A stretch of 31,654 bases of DNA from Sperchopsis tessellata (taxonomy: Eukaryota > Arthropoda > Insecta > Coleoptera > Hydrophilidae), in NCBI GenBank assembly GCA_033557685.1, contig JAWQRN010000308.1, positions 1 to 31,654 of the forward strand, given 5' to 3'. Positions 1-9,908 of the stretch are shown piece after piece (position 1 is the stretch's first letter; every line of letters begins with the position of its first letter). Below the pieces are notes generated by a model. That model saw nothing but the letters and a program-made list of their open reading frames with translations, ran no database searches and was not told where the DNA came from. A program made the position numbers and the translations under genes.

Positions 1-125
1 AAGTGAATAAAATTACGTGCTGCGTGCCGTACTGATAAATTAAATATTGTGGTGCCAATTGCCCGGCAAGTATTTTTACCGGATGCACTGAGCAGTATGC
101 ATTTTTAGCTTTTTTTTTAGGAGCC

Positions 126-193
126 CCGAATTCAAGTTGAAGTCGTCCGACATCTCAGCTCGGAGCTAGTCCGTGAGATCGACGAGAATTCGG
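126..193. repeat. 68-bp imperfect inverted repeat, GC-rich
   Basis: CCGAATTC at 126-133 and GAATTCGG at 186-193 are perfect inverted ends, and the interior pairs partly. The right half contains TAGTCCGTGAGATCGA, close to TAGTCCGTTAGATCGA in the Tigger-like terminus at 5314-5329, so this may be a scrap of the same transposon family. The rest of 1-600 shows no gene; AAG|GTAAGA at about 222 resembles a splice donor but has no coding partner. Confidence 0.45.
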
Positions 194-609
194 TAATTCG
201 AACGATTCAGGGGCAAACAAGGTAAGATAGCCTATATTTACTTTCGCGAACAGGAACGGGAGGACATCGGTACCATTGGTCCTTATCGCTTGAATTATCG
301 TCTATGTATTCTGATTATTTATATTTGGCAGTGTTATTAGTTTTAGTATAATCGTAATTTTAGTTTTGTATATTTGTAAATGCCGAGAACAGGAAAAGGC
401 CTTTTTCATGTTTGAGCCGCATGTACGCATTGCGTACTTATATTTGTTATTATTAGGTTGGGAAAACAATATTTGTTTAAGGACACCCGGTTGGGTTAAA
501 CTTTAATTAGTAATATATTTTGTACCAGTTTACACCGTCCTTGAGTTGTAGAAATACGATTGATACTTTTTTTCCTGTATAATTTCGATTTATTAAACGT
601 ATTAGTGTC

Positions 610-1089
610 TTGGCATGTGTTGGGAGATATCTTTCAGCATGGTCAAGATTACTCATTTTTAATACCAATGCACGTCCACATTTTGTCTTCTATGGTACTG
701 TGTTGTATTTACTTGGTGCTGGAGCAACGTACAGATTACCGATATTGCAGAATCGAGGTATAAGAATAATTATGGATAGACTGAATGAATTGAAGTGGTT
801 GAATATAAGGCAGTTATGTGAATATCAGGCTAAGATATTTATATTCTGATTGACAAGGAGTGTAGTTCCAGCTTATTTCGAAAATGTGTTGGTGTTTGTG
901 GTGATGTCCATGGATATAGCACTAGAAATAGAAATGGTTTTTATGTGGAAACCCAACATAGGTGTGTTAGCTATAATTCTGTATTTGTTACGGATGTAAT
1001 TAGATATAATGAAGTTAGTGGTAGTGTTAAATGTGCAAGGACAATAAATATTTTTAACAGGACTTGAAGGATGAATACTTGTTGAATAA
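610..1089 (+). pseudogene. LINE (Jockey-like) reverse transcriptase C-terminal fragment
   Basis: The translation at 610-849 includes YRLPILQNRGIRIIM and LKWLNIRQLCEYQAKIFIF, the block that follows the RT domain in Jockey-type LINEs (LQNRAIRII, then LNILNI..). After a frame change near 890 it continues with GDVHGYSTRNRNGFYVE (the family's HxYNTRN motif), SYNSVF and, after another shift near 1070, DLKDEYLLNN. Stops and frameshifts make it a dead 5'-truncated copy. The first ~30 codons are less certain. Confidence 0.7.
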
Positions 1090-1357
1090 TGGTAAGGTTT
1101 TTGTTCTGTTCATTTAAAGAAATGAATGTAGCTAATGTAATAGCAATTGCTAAATACAGAAATATCTTATCTTATAAATTTTTGTTTGCCTATTAATACT
1201 CTGTCCCCACCTTCCGAATTTTGGAAAAAGTTGTTGATGGGTTATTTGAACTTATCTTTTATTGCATACTATTCATCCACATATGCAATTTGGGTTTAGA
1301 TGAAACTAGCGGACTAGTGGTGCTCGGCTCTGTGTGGTGTTGTGCATAGCACTACAC
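1090..1357. other. AT-rich DNA, nothing recognised
   Basis: This is the spacer between the LINE tail and the minisatellite. It contains no coding frame of note. Confidence 0.5.
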
Positions 1358-1586
1358 GTAAATCCCTAGATCATGTAAATGGAGCGATAATCCCTAAAGA
1401 CCATAAAATTGCACGGCGCATAAATTTGAAGTGTGGGTAAATTCGTCAAAGATAAAAATCCGTATGCACGTAAATCTATAGAACTTGTAAATCTATAGAT
1501 CGTGTAAATCTGTAGAGAATGTAAATTTGAAGAGTATAATTCCATAAAGCGTGGAAATCCATAGAGCAAGTAAATCCATGAAACAT
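1358..1586. repeat. Degenerate 17-bp tandem repeat (about 13-14 units)
   Basis: Units start about every 17 bp with GTAAATC and read roughly GTAAATCYATAGANCNT. The clearest run is at 1470, 1487, 1504, 1521, (1538, 15 bp), 1553 and 1570, with older and more diverged units back to 1358. The two minus-strand open frames here (1366-1635 and 1493-1726) arise from the repeat and are not genes. Confidence 0.8.
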
Positions 1587-2126
1587 ACATAACTAACACA
1601 GAAATATTCCTTATATCCATACTGACCGACATCATGTCTCACCTGTGTACATTTTGTATAAAATTGGTTACCTGCAATTATTTGAACATAATTTTTGAAG
1701 TCTAATCGTTCACAACTAAAATACATAATTTAAATAGAGCCGCACAGGAATGTGCTATCTTTGATTCTATTGATTGGACTGTTTGCGTATGAATAATTAC
1801 ACCATAATCACAAAACTACTGCAACGCAAATGAAAATAAACATGTGTTTTATTGAGAATTGCTTACTACATATTGGGTTCGATATTTAAATAATTGCAAA
1901 ACGAAATAAGACAAAATTAGGCATTAAAATAAGTATTTTTTGGGGATAATGACAATACTGTTTAAAAAAAACTAAAACTATAAATTTAAAAAAATATGTA
2001 TTTACAGTATTTTAGTATCTTTAGAAAACAATTTTGCCATTGGAAATTTGTAGGTGGTGAATCGAAATGTTATTAAGAAAATTGTTGATAGAATCATACG
2101 AAGCTAAAATAGTGTTTTAATGTTGA
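1587..2126. other. AT-rich spacer, nothing recognised
   Basis: I see no gene, TIR or repeat that I can name between the minisatellite and the Penelope-like element. Confidence 0.5.
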
Positions 2127-3917
2127 ATGGTTTGGTCAGGCATCTGTATCTCTGTGAGAGATAATTTTCGAGCAAGGGCAACTAATATCATAACAAACTA
2201 CTTACAAAAAAACAAAAAACAGATGTCTCCCCTAAGAACTGTCTTTAAAAAATGTAGAATTTTCTTGAAAGATAACAACAATATTATAATTACTAGATCA
2301 GACAAAGGCAATGTCACTGTTGCTATGGAGAGGGAACAATATCATAGGAAGTCACTTGCATTGCTTTCTGATTCTATCACATACAAAAAAGTCAATACAG
2401 ATTCAACTCCACAGTGTGAAAGAAAAAATAATGCACTCATAAAAAAGATTTTTAACCACGGTTACATCAGTGAAATGACACGCAAGTCACTCGCATATAC
2501 AAAATCGGTCTCACCTAAAAACTACGGCTTACCTAAGATTCATAAACTTGAATGACCCCTTCGCCCTATAGTTTCATCCACACATGCACCTTATACTAAG
2601 CTAACCAAGTATATATCTAACATACTAAAAACAGCTTTTAATGGTTACAAGTCTTATACGGTTGTTGATACATTCTCCTTTGCTAGGTCTGTGAATGGTC
2701 TCATTTTGCCTGATGGTTTTGTCATAGTTTCGTTTGATGTAGTTTCTTATTTTCTAACATATCATTAGACCTGATACTAAGGATTATACAAGATAATTGG
2801 GAACTGATAGAATCACATTGCCAGATGCCTCTTGATGAATTTGTGGAGATTGTTCGATTCATATTTTCATCAACTTATTTCATGTATGAAGGTCAATTCT
2901 ACCTGCAGACCTTTGGTGTACCTATGGGAAATAATCTGTCTCCTATTCTCGCTGAGATAGTGATGAATATGTTACTGATAGAGAGGATAAAAAACCGTGA
3001 CTTCACCCCTCCTCTGTGCTGTCAATATGTTGACGATCTGCTAATTTCTATACCGCATGATTCAAATGATACGGTCTTGAACATTTTCAATAGTTAAAAT
3101 TTACAATAGAAAAAGAAAATGAGGGAGGTGTTCCATTCTTAGATACTTTGGTTGTGAGAGGTGATGATAATATGATAAGACTTGATTGGTATCAAAAAAT
3201 AACATCTTCAGGGAGATACATTAACTATATGTCTTACCACCCAATGAAACAAAAACTAAATTTAGTTGTGGCATTGAAAAATTGTATAGACAATATCTGT
3301 CATCCTGTCTATAAAGATAAGAACCTTAACCGCCTTTACGACATTCTTATAAAAAATAACTACCCTAAAGGACTCCTAAAGACCTTGATTTTTCAGTCTC
3401 ATTTAAACAAAGCTTGAATACTGAAAATAATAACACTAATCAAATAAAAAAGATCTACAAGAAACTTCCGTATATTGATGAATTAACAACACCTAGGTTT
3501 AAAAAACTGTTTGGCAGTCAAGATGTAGTAATAGCAAGTCGAGACCTGATTAGAGACGGAGATTTATTTAGGAAAGTTAAAGACATAACTCCAAAAAAGA
3601 TCTTAAGTAACGTAGTTTACTCCATTCCCTGTCAAGATTGTCATTTAATATATGTAGGACAAACTATGCAAAAGATGATTTCAAGAATATATCTACAAAG
3701 ATCTGATATCATGAAAAAGCCTATAGCATGCGCCCTATCCCTTCATGCTAGTACTAAACAACATAATGTTCATTTAGACAATTTTAAAATCCTGGAACAG
3801 GAATCAAATCCGGTAAAAATAAATTTTCTGGAGATGTTCCATATTCAGACATCGATTGGTGAGACCATGAATTTCAGGATGAATACACAGGGTCTCAGTA
3901 ATATCTACTCTTTTTAA
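2127..3917 (+). pseudogene. Penelope-like element, RT plus GIY-YIG endonuclease, broken
   Basis: Successive frames give one protein in order: RSDKGNVTVAM, KNYGLPKIHK (2127-2555), after an in-frame TGA RPIVSSTHAPYTKL and SFDVVSYF (to about 2757), a frameshift, then TFGVPMGNNLSPILAE and the RT catalytic motif YVDDL (3027-3041), a further break, and the thumb-like region (3148-3417). The final frame (3414-3917) carries YSIPCQDCHLIYVGQT, an Arg-containing block and a FLEMFHI block, the GIY-YIG nuclease of Penelope-like elements. The start of the protein is missing or too diverged, and at least two frameshifts and stops make it inactive. No terminal repeat was recognised around it; the right flank 3918-4300 is unassigned. 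Confidence 0.92.
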
Positions 3918-4307
3918 TAAATAATTTTAAGTAACTCCTGTCCCGTTATTGTGTTGAATGTTATCTGATAGAAGTATCGGAACATGCTGTGTATGTCGCT
4001 GACTGTGTTACCTGATCTTTTAAATGTATAGTTTTCTGCTTTCTGCAGTAATATTATTTACGGCCATGACAAGTCATAAAGAGATGTCTCTGCTAGAGTG
4101 AAGTTGGTTATTTTCTTGAGCATACAAAAAAAATACCGTTTACATTAAATATGTCAGCTGATTATATTGTAAAATTTCAAATAAAATAACATTTATGCGT
4201 GAATTGAGTGGCTAACTGAGCCCAGAATAATTAGCACATAGCCTAAACCTCAAAACCTTATCCTAAACTGTATAAAAGCAAGGTTCGTTAAATTCAATTA
4301 TCTATAA

Positions 4308-4341
4308 ATATATATATATATATATATATACATATATATAT
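4308..4341. repeat. (TA)n microsatellite
   Basis: This is a near-perfect TA run, broken once by CA, just 5' of the LINE endonuclease fragment. Confidence 0.9.
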
Positions 4342-4356
4342 TTGGCCAATATTGAT

Positions 4357-4765
4357 ATGAAAGCAAAAATAAAAATAGGCACATGGAACTTGAGAAGCCT
4401 ATATGAACCCAGTAAAGTACACAATACAATAATAGAAATGAAGTGACTACACATTTCACTAGTGGGCATTAGCGAAATGCGATGGTCGGGGTCGGGAAAA
4501 AGTTTTATAGAAGATCAAATTATCTACTATGCAGGTGAGGATGGAAACCACCACCGTAACGGAATAGGCTTTATTGTGTCAAAGGCGGTGGAGAGATGCC
4601 TTAAATCCGTATGCTACATATCCGATAGAGTTATCATGATCCAACTGAACTAAAAGCCTGTTACTACCAACTTCATAGAGATATACACACCCACAGCTGG
4701 TAACAGCAAAATCGATTTGGAGAAGTTTTATGTAGACTCTATTTTGCCAGATGTACAGAAGGTTA
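4357..4765 (+). pseudogene. LINE endonuclease (APE-type) N-terminal fragment
   Basis: The frame from ATG 4357 reads KIKIGTWNLRSLYEPSK, an in-frame TGA, then SLVGISEMRWSGSG, IIYYAGEDGN, GIGFIVSKAV and, past a TAA, IEIYTPTAGNSK and EKFYVDSILPDV. This is the exonuclease-endonuclease-phosphatase domain of an APE-type LINE, of the kind often mis-annotated in insects as craniofacial development protein 2. Catalytic-region motifs GTWN and SEMRW are visible. The copy is cut after about 135 codons and has two stops. Confidence 0.8.
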
Positions 4766-5261
4766 GGGTTTTTATGACATCAAGGGAACAATATGCGCTC
4801 GTCAATTATTTGTATCTATGTAGGCGTGAATGTAAGAAATACCGGCAAAACAATACTACCAGATGAACGCCCTTTAGCTAGAAATGAGTAGAAATGTAGC
4901 GGTCGTAAAAACAGGTAAATAAATAAAAGGTTTTTATATGTTTGGGATCGTTATGCTTTTATTTATTACCTCGGTCACTAACCTTGCGAAAAAAATGTGT
5001 TATTTTCTAAAATTTGTTCGAATGTACATACTATAGAATTTTATACAGATGTTACAATATAAATACAAAGGTCATAAATTTATTTGACACTTAAAGAGGG
5101 TAATTTTTTACACTACCAGGTATATGCCAACAGTCTATTATGCTGTGTTTTAAACGAAAATAATATGAATTCATTTTAAACTCCGGACTCGGTTCGCATT
5201 AATTACGGTCAGCGGGTAAATATATGATTTGTAATTTAATTTACTTTTAATTTAATATAGA
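4766..5261. other. AT-rich spacer, nothing recognised
   Basis: No frame, TIR or known repeat was recognised here. It may include the interior of the element ending at 5341. Confidence 0.45.
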
Positions 5262-5341
5262 CACCATTTTCAGATATTCGGACAATCGCATTTACCGGAC
5301 ACCCCTTCCCCCGAGTAGTCCGTTAGATCGAGGGTTCACTG
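5262..5341. mobile_element. Solitary Tigger/pogo-like transposon terminus
   Basis: Read on the minus strand from 5341 it begins CAGTGAACCCTCGATCTAAC, then CGGACTACTCGGGG and runs of TCCGGTAAA and TTGTCCG, the style of Tigger/pogo termini (CAGT-AACCTCGATNTA-CGG). It is flanked outward by TA (5342-5343), the target dinucleotide of this superfamily. No matching left end was found upstream, so it is a truncated copy. Confidence 0.5.
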
Positions 5342-5365
5342 TATGTATATATATATATATATACA
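5342..5365. repeat. (TA)n microsatellite
   Basis: This short TA run directly abuts the transposon terminus at 5341. Confidence 0.85.
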
Positions 5366-6440
5366 TAAACTCTAGTAAAAATTAGTTTTAAGAAATTAAT
5401 TATCACAATTCTATTTGTTTCACTCCTAAACCAATGATAAGTAGATAAACGCATTTAATTAAATAATAATGATTCAAATAACTACTGATCCAAAACTTAA
5501 GCTGAACTTTATCTCTTGGAGATAAATAAATGTAACGAAATATTTGCATTTAATCATAAAACTATTTTTTTATCAACTACTACACTACATATACGTTTGT
5601 AAAAATAATAAATCATATTACAAGCTTGGTAGACTATATGAAATAAGATAAGTATTATGAAATATTATAGAAATGCAAATACTGAAATATTAATTTAAAA
5701 AGTCAGAAGATAATATTACAATAACTGTATTATAAAGTACTTGTTCTTGCTGACTCACAATGTCTAGATAATGCCAACTATATGCTTTTTTGGTAGAGGA
5801 AGAAGATTGTGTTAAATTTCAATTAAAACAAATAAAATAAAAGCTACTAATAATTGTAAAAATGTCATAGTTTTTCACATAAATTATTAATGTCATTGAT
5901 CTAGCCTGAGTTGATTAAACCCAGACAAATCATGTAATTATTTTGGAAAATTGGCAAGAGTTTTCAAATTAAATCAAATTGTCAAACTGATAATTAAATG
6001 TCAATCAATACGTCTGCAGATTTCCGCACATTTACAAATCTTCAATTAATTCTTTCAATGAATCTTCCTGTGATTTTTTATAGGTATCTAGTGTAAATAT
6101 GATACCAGGGGTTCAATAATACAACTTTTATATGCTACCCCCTTTTGAATTTTTAAATATGGCAATCGGATGCTCCTACCTTAAACCTGAAATAATTACC
6201 TTGAAATGAGCTATCTATCGGCAGGGCGTATCCTTTACAGAGCTTGGCAAATTCGATAAAATAGTTTTCCAACAGGAAGCGAGAGGAAACCCATTATCTC
6301 AATTCGGATCTCACTCTTCCTAGCCAGAACATGGATATTCTTGACCATGTAATAGAAGAGTAGCACTTCGATGTATGCTAAGTAGGTTTTCTATCGGTGC
6401 CCGACTACGCTATATATATAACTCAGTATACTAAGAAAAT
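5366..6440. other. AT-rich DNA without recognised genes
   Basis: No coding frame is supported. The part from about 6110 to 6420 is less AT-rich and may be the body of an unrecognised repeat. Confidence 0.45.
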
Positions 6441-6625
6441 CCATTTATTCTATGACTAGCACTTCTGACAGCTACATGTCAGTCTATACTTAGCACTTCT
6501 AAGAGCTGATCGGCACCTGCATCTTTCCAGAGCAACATGGCAATCTACAATTAACGCTTTAAAGAGCTACATGTCTTGATAATGTCCTCTGCAACAATGG
6601 ACGAAACGTCAGCAAAAAGAAAAGC
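6441..6625 (+). repeat. Imperfect repeats ending in a hammerhead-like core
   Basis: Three related blocks of the form AGCACTTCTAAGAGCTACATGTC occur at about 6459, 6494 and 6555, with the middle one diverged. The last leads into TTGATAATGTCC, a loop, then GGACGAAACGTC (to about 6612). The layout CTGATGA-like, stem GTCC/GGAC, GAAACG resembles a hammerhead ribozyme core, with two mismatches in the first box. The same core occurs at 7400-7625 and about 22500-22660. Confidence 0.45.
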
Positions 6626-6954
6626 CAACACACGATTATCCCCCAGAAAACCTGAAGATATTTACTTTGGCCATGGAAATCTACGTACTGAATTAAACCC
6701 AGCGTCATTTACCCTCCACATAAAGCTAACTCTACAACTATTTGCTGGGCTGTGGCTGCGCAGTAAATGATCCTCAAAACAGGCATACAATTTGTCAAAT
6801 TAAATAGCATATATTTTCTGCAGAGGTAACTTCAATTTGCTGAAGTTCTACACTTATTCATTAAGACCTTGAGTTTGTAGTATCAGATTCTTGTAAAATC
6901 TTCAATGTAATAACTACACCCAATAATAAAACAAATTATCTTACAAGTTTCAAA
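6626..6954. other. Spacer, nothing recognised
   Basis: The 64-codon frame beginning at 6576 has no family resemblance. It starts inside the hammerhead-like repeat, so I do not call it a gene. Confidence 0.4.
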
Positions 6955-7387
6955 ATTGGTCAAAGAAAACACCAGTGTAAAATTTATATGGGTTAAGGCT
7001 CATTCTGGAATTGACCCAAATGGGATCGCTGAAATTTTTGCCAAGAATATTTAACTCAGCGTGACGAAATTACCATAGGTGATAGTGTTTCAGAAGTCAG
7101 ATCCAAACAAAAAATTGAATGGTAAAATGATGATAAAATTTTACGAAATAAAACATATTCTATATGCATTTATCCCTCCATAATTTCCACAAAAGCATTA
7201 GAATGACGCACATCTAGTTTCCAAGGTGTTCACGTCTACCATAGTCAGGATTAAATTTAATCATAGCAGACTTCTTGCTTATTTATATAGAACAAAATTA
7301 ATCAATTGGGTTTATGCAGTGATATTCTAGTGCATTTGAACCACATTTTTTTCAATTGTCCACAGTATATTAATTGTAATAGACTTC
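6955..7387 (+). pseudogene. LINE RNase H domain and C-terminal cysteine region (decayed)
   Basis: The reading VKFIWVKAHSGIDPNGIAE matches the RNase H block WVxAHSGIxGNExAD of I/R1-type LINEs, with the Glu of NExAD lost. Further on, in shifted frames, come LAYLYRTKLIN and VHLNHIFFNCPQYINCNRL, the C-terminal LxHIFxxCPxY motif. Several frameshifts and stops mean it is dead. The homology is broken at 7388-7632 by a palindromic repeat and seems to resume beyond it. Confidence 0.7.
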
Positions 7388-7632
7388 CATGATTATTATC
7401 TATATGAATATTGTTTCCGGGTGGAAACCTTGTAGAGGCTTTGATAAGCACTAACGTTTTATCCACTGTTGCAAGAGACATTTTCAAGGCGAGTGCTGTT
7501 ACATCATGAGTGGTGAATTCATTCGTTGAAGTAACATCACTAGCCTTGAAAATGTCTCTTGTAACAGTGGACGAAACGTTGGTACTTATTAGAGCACGGT
7601 ATCCACCCTGAAACAATATTCATATGTCCACA
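7388..7632. repeat. Palindromic repeat: two inverted copies of a hammerhead-like unit
   Basis: The left arm (about 7403-7501) and right arm (about 7529-7624) are inverted copies over about 100 bp. They include a perfect 19-bp match (7472-7490 against 7543-7561), TATGAATATTG/CAATATTCATA ends, and one ~6-nt gap. The centre holds GGTGAATTCATTCG. The right arm read on the + strand contains CCTTGAAAATGTC, a loop, then GGACGAAACG. The minus-strand frame 7302-7616 spans this palindrome and is spurious. Confidence 0.75.
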
Positions 7633-7750
7633 GGATAATTCAACCAGGAAGAATTTCTTAGAAATTCTAAATAATCATAAAATACTGTTCCCCACAAATT
7701 TAAGTGTTTGCTACACCAATTTAGTACAGAGTAAAGCTGTAAAATTAAAA
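7633..7750 (+). pseudogene. Resumed LINE C-terminus after the palindromic insertion
   Basis: Translation across 7636-7730 in two frames gives FLEILNNHKILFPTNLSV, which fits the segment after the CPxY motif in the LINE group seen at 6955-7387. The assignment rests on a short stretch. Confidence 0.4.
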
Positions 7751-8328
7751 ATAAGTCATTGTACAGACCCCGCAATGTGTAGAACCATGTCTAATCCATA
7801 TCCATTATAAACACTTCTTTCCTTAAATCATAATATATAAGTACATACATTACGTATGAGCTTACACAGTTTAATACATATTTTAAAATTTTGATATCAA
7901 TAATTAAATTTCCGCGGCATCACGAGTAAGATCTCTAACCCCAGAATACAATAAAAAAAATATATGTTTTATTTTTAGAATTGAATATATTTTAATTGAT
8001 ATAAGTAACTGATATAAGCTCTACTTTCTAGTAATTGAAATTTATATATAATATACAACATAAGCGATGTTTTCTTATAATTTACGTTTTTATTTTCCAA
8101 TTATTTTGTATTTATTTCTTTTCTGACTGCAATTTCCACTTCAATGATTATGTAAAAGCATGAATCATAACGTTTTTGCTTGTGTTTTACACACACAGAT
8201 TACCACACTATACAGTCAAACTATCTCAGGAAAAAAATTAGTCTTACAACAAACATTGTTCCATTGTTTCAACAAATAGAAAAAAATTATATGATTTCTT
8301 AGAAAAGAAAGTTTTAAAATTTAATATA
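7751..8328. other. AT-rich DNA, nothing recognised
   Basis: No coding frame or named repeat was recognised. Confidence 0.45.
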
Positions 8329-9906
8329 CAGGTATCTCTTGTATAACACGGTAGATAGGTTCTTAGAAAATCTTGTGTAGTACGAAACCATGTTATGCGG
8401 GACTAACAATCACTTCGCTGTTGTTTGAATGAGGCTGTTTCCTTTGCTGATGTTTTAAAAAGGCAGTTATCTTACTTTTTTGGCTTTACTTGATAATTCA
8501 TTGAAAAGTTCGTAATAGGGAGCTAATCGATTTAGAAGGTACCTTGTAAATTTTGAATACTTTTCAACCGAAGGATCCATATTCAAAAAATAATTTTCCA
8601 ATTGTTCGGCTAAGTTTATCCCTTCCCTAATACTTTTTAATGTAGATTTTTGAATTTCCAAATTTTCATCTGCGCTACTATCGTCTGAATTGATTTTGTT
8701 TCCAAATGTCATTTCAATTAAATCTTCTTCATCGACCTCTTTCTCTACCAGTAGTTCTTGTATGTCTTCAGCACTCATATCATGAAAACCTTCACCTCCT
8801 ACCAATCTATCTCTCCTACTCTGACTTCTACTGGATCAAACATATTTCCTGAAAGACTCTGGCCATATTATTCCAAAACGAAATTAATGTTGACAACTTT
8901 ACTTCTTTGAGTGGTAAAGCTATAATTTTGATACAGCCCATAATTGAAAATTCTTTCCATGCTTTCATCACTTCAATAAATTGGATGGCCTGGAGCCTTA
9001 CCCAATATTAATAAAACTTTGAAATCTATATTCTTCTGCTTTAAATAGTTTTCCACGGCTGGAAAAAAAAAACAATCTGTAAACCATTCTTTGAATAAAA
9101 CAGCAGTCACCCAAGCTTTTTTATTTGCTTTTCAAAATACTGGCATATAATTTTATCTACACATTTCTTTCCACCAAAGACCTGTCTCATCAGCATTGAA
9201 TATTTGATGAGGTGAATATCTGTGTTTTTCAATAATTTGTCTTAGTTCCTTTAGATATTTTTATGTTCTCTAATGAGAATCGGTATTTAAAACGTTCAAA
9301 CCAACCATTATTGGCAACAAAGTCAGAAGATTCTCCAGTTTCTTTTAAATGTTTATAAATTTCGAGAGCCTTTTGTTTAATTACATGGTCTAATGTAATC
9401 CGTTTATTGCTACTATCATCTATTTAAATTTTTTCCATTTTTTCAATTATTGGAGCTCGGGAATGAGGTGTCCTATTTTCGGAAACTGAAGATCCTGAGT
9501 CAATGCTAGTCCAAAAGTTCTGCTCATTCTTCTTGATGGTTCAGATAATAGCCTCAATTAACTGCAAACTTTTGGAAATGGATGATATCTATTCCCCTTG
9601 TTTAAGTCGATCCAAAATTTGAATCTTCGATTTCAAAGAAATAAAATTTCTTTTGTGCGGTGCATATTTACTTTTATTAAACATACTAATTTAGGGTTAG
9701 AATTTAAATGAAAAAAAAAAAAGTTTCATAATACATATCTAGAAAATTTTACAAGCGTAACAATGAATGACAACGTACACAGAACAACGTACATGCAATG
9801 CACTCAGTAGCGAGTGAATTACACACTGTTGGTGCAGGTTGGGTGCAATTCTCGTGTTATAGCAAAATAGTGTTGTAAAACTACCGTGTTGTATGAGGGA
9901 TACCTA
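8329..9906 (-). mobile_element. Tigger/pogo-superfamily DNA transposon, 1.58 kb, with TIRs and TA duplication
   Basis: The left end CAGGTATCTCTTGTATAACA (then CGGTAG) at 8329-8354 and the inverted right end (TAGGTATCCCTCATACAACA then CGGTAG, read inward from 9906) match at about 21 of 26 positions. Both are flanked by TA (8327-8328 and 9907-9908), the target duplication of this superfamily. Inside lies one decayed transposase on the minus strand. The last base at the right end is A instead of the expected G. Confidence 0.88.
8467..9684 (-). pseudogene. Tigger-type transposase, inactivated
   Basis: Reading inward from 9684 the minus strand gives LKSKIQILDRLKQGE and SISKSLQL (CENP-B/pogo-type HTH), then APIIEKMEK, ITLDHVIKQKALEIYKHLKE and NNGWFERFKYRFSL (second HTH), the DDE segment QIFNADETGLWWK (first catalytic Asp present), LLILGKAPGHP where families have DNAPGHP, MFDPVEVRVGE and a 112-residue C-terminal frame (8467-8805) that is acidic, as usual. 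Several in-frame stops and frameshifts, plus loss of the second catalytic Asp (G in place of D before K/N-APGHP), show that it is dead. Confidence 0.85.
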
Positions 9907-9908
9907 TA

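Noticed and set aside
118..230. Possible untranslated first exon ending AAG|GTAAGA
   Set aside because: The GC-rich block is better explained as an inverted repeat, and no downstream coding exon on the + strand joins to it.
1358..1586. CRISPR-like array
   Set aside because: The repeats are contiguous 17-mers without unique spacers, in a eukaryotic transposon-rich setting.
1366..1726. Two overlapping minus-strand frames
   Set aside because: They fall on the 17-bp tandem repeat, whose period (not a multiple of 3) rotates frames. The protein shows no domain.
7302..7616. 104-codon minus-strand frame
   Set aside because: It runs through the palindromic repeat and the antisense of a LINE C-terminus, with no protein family match.
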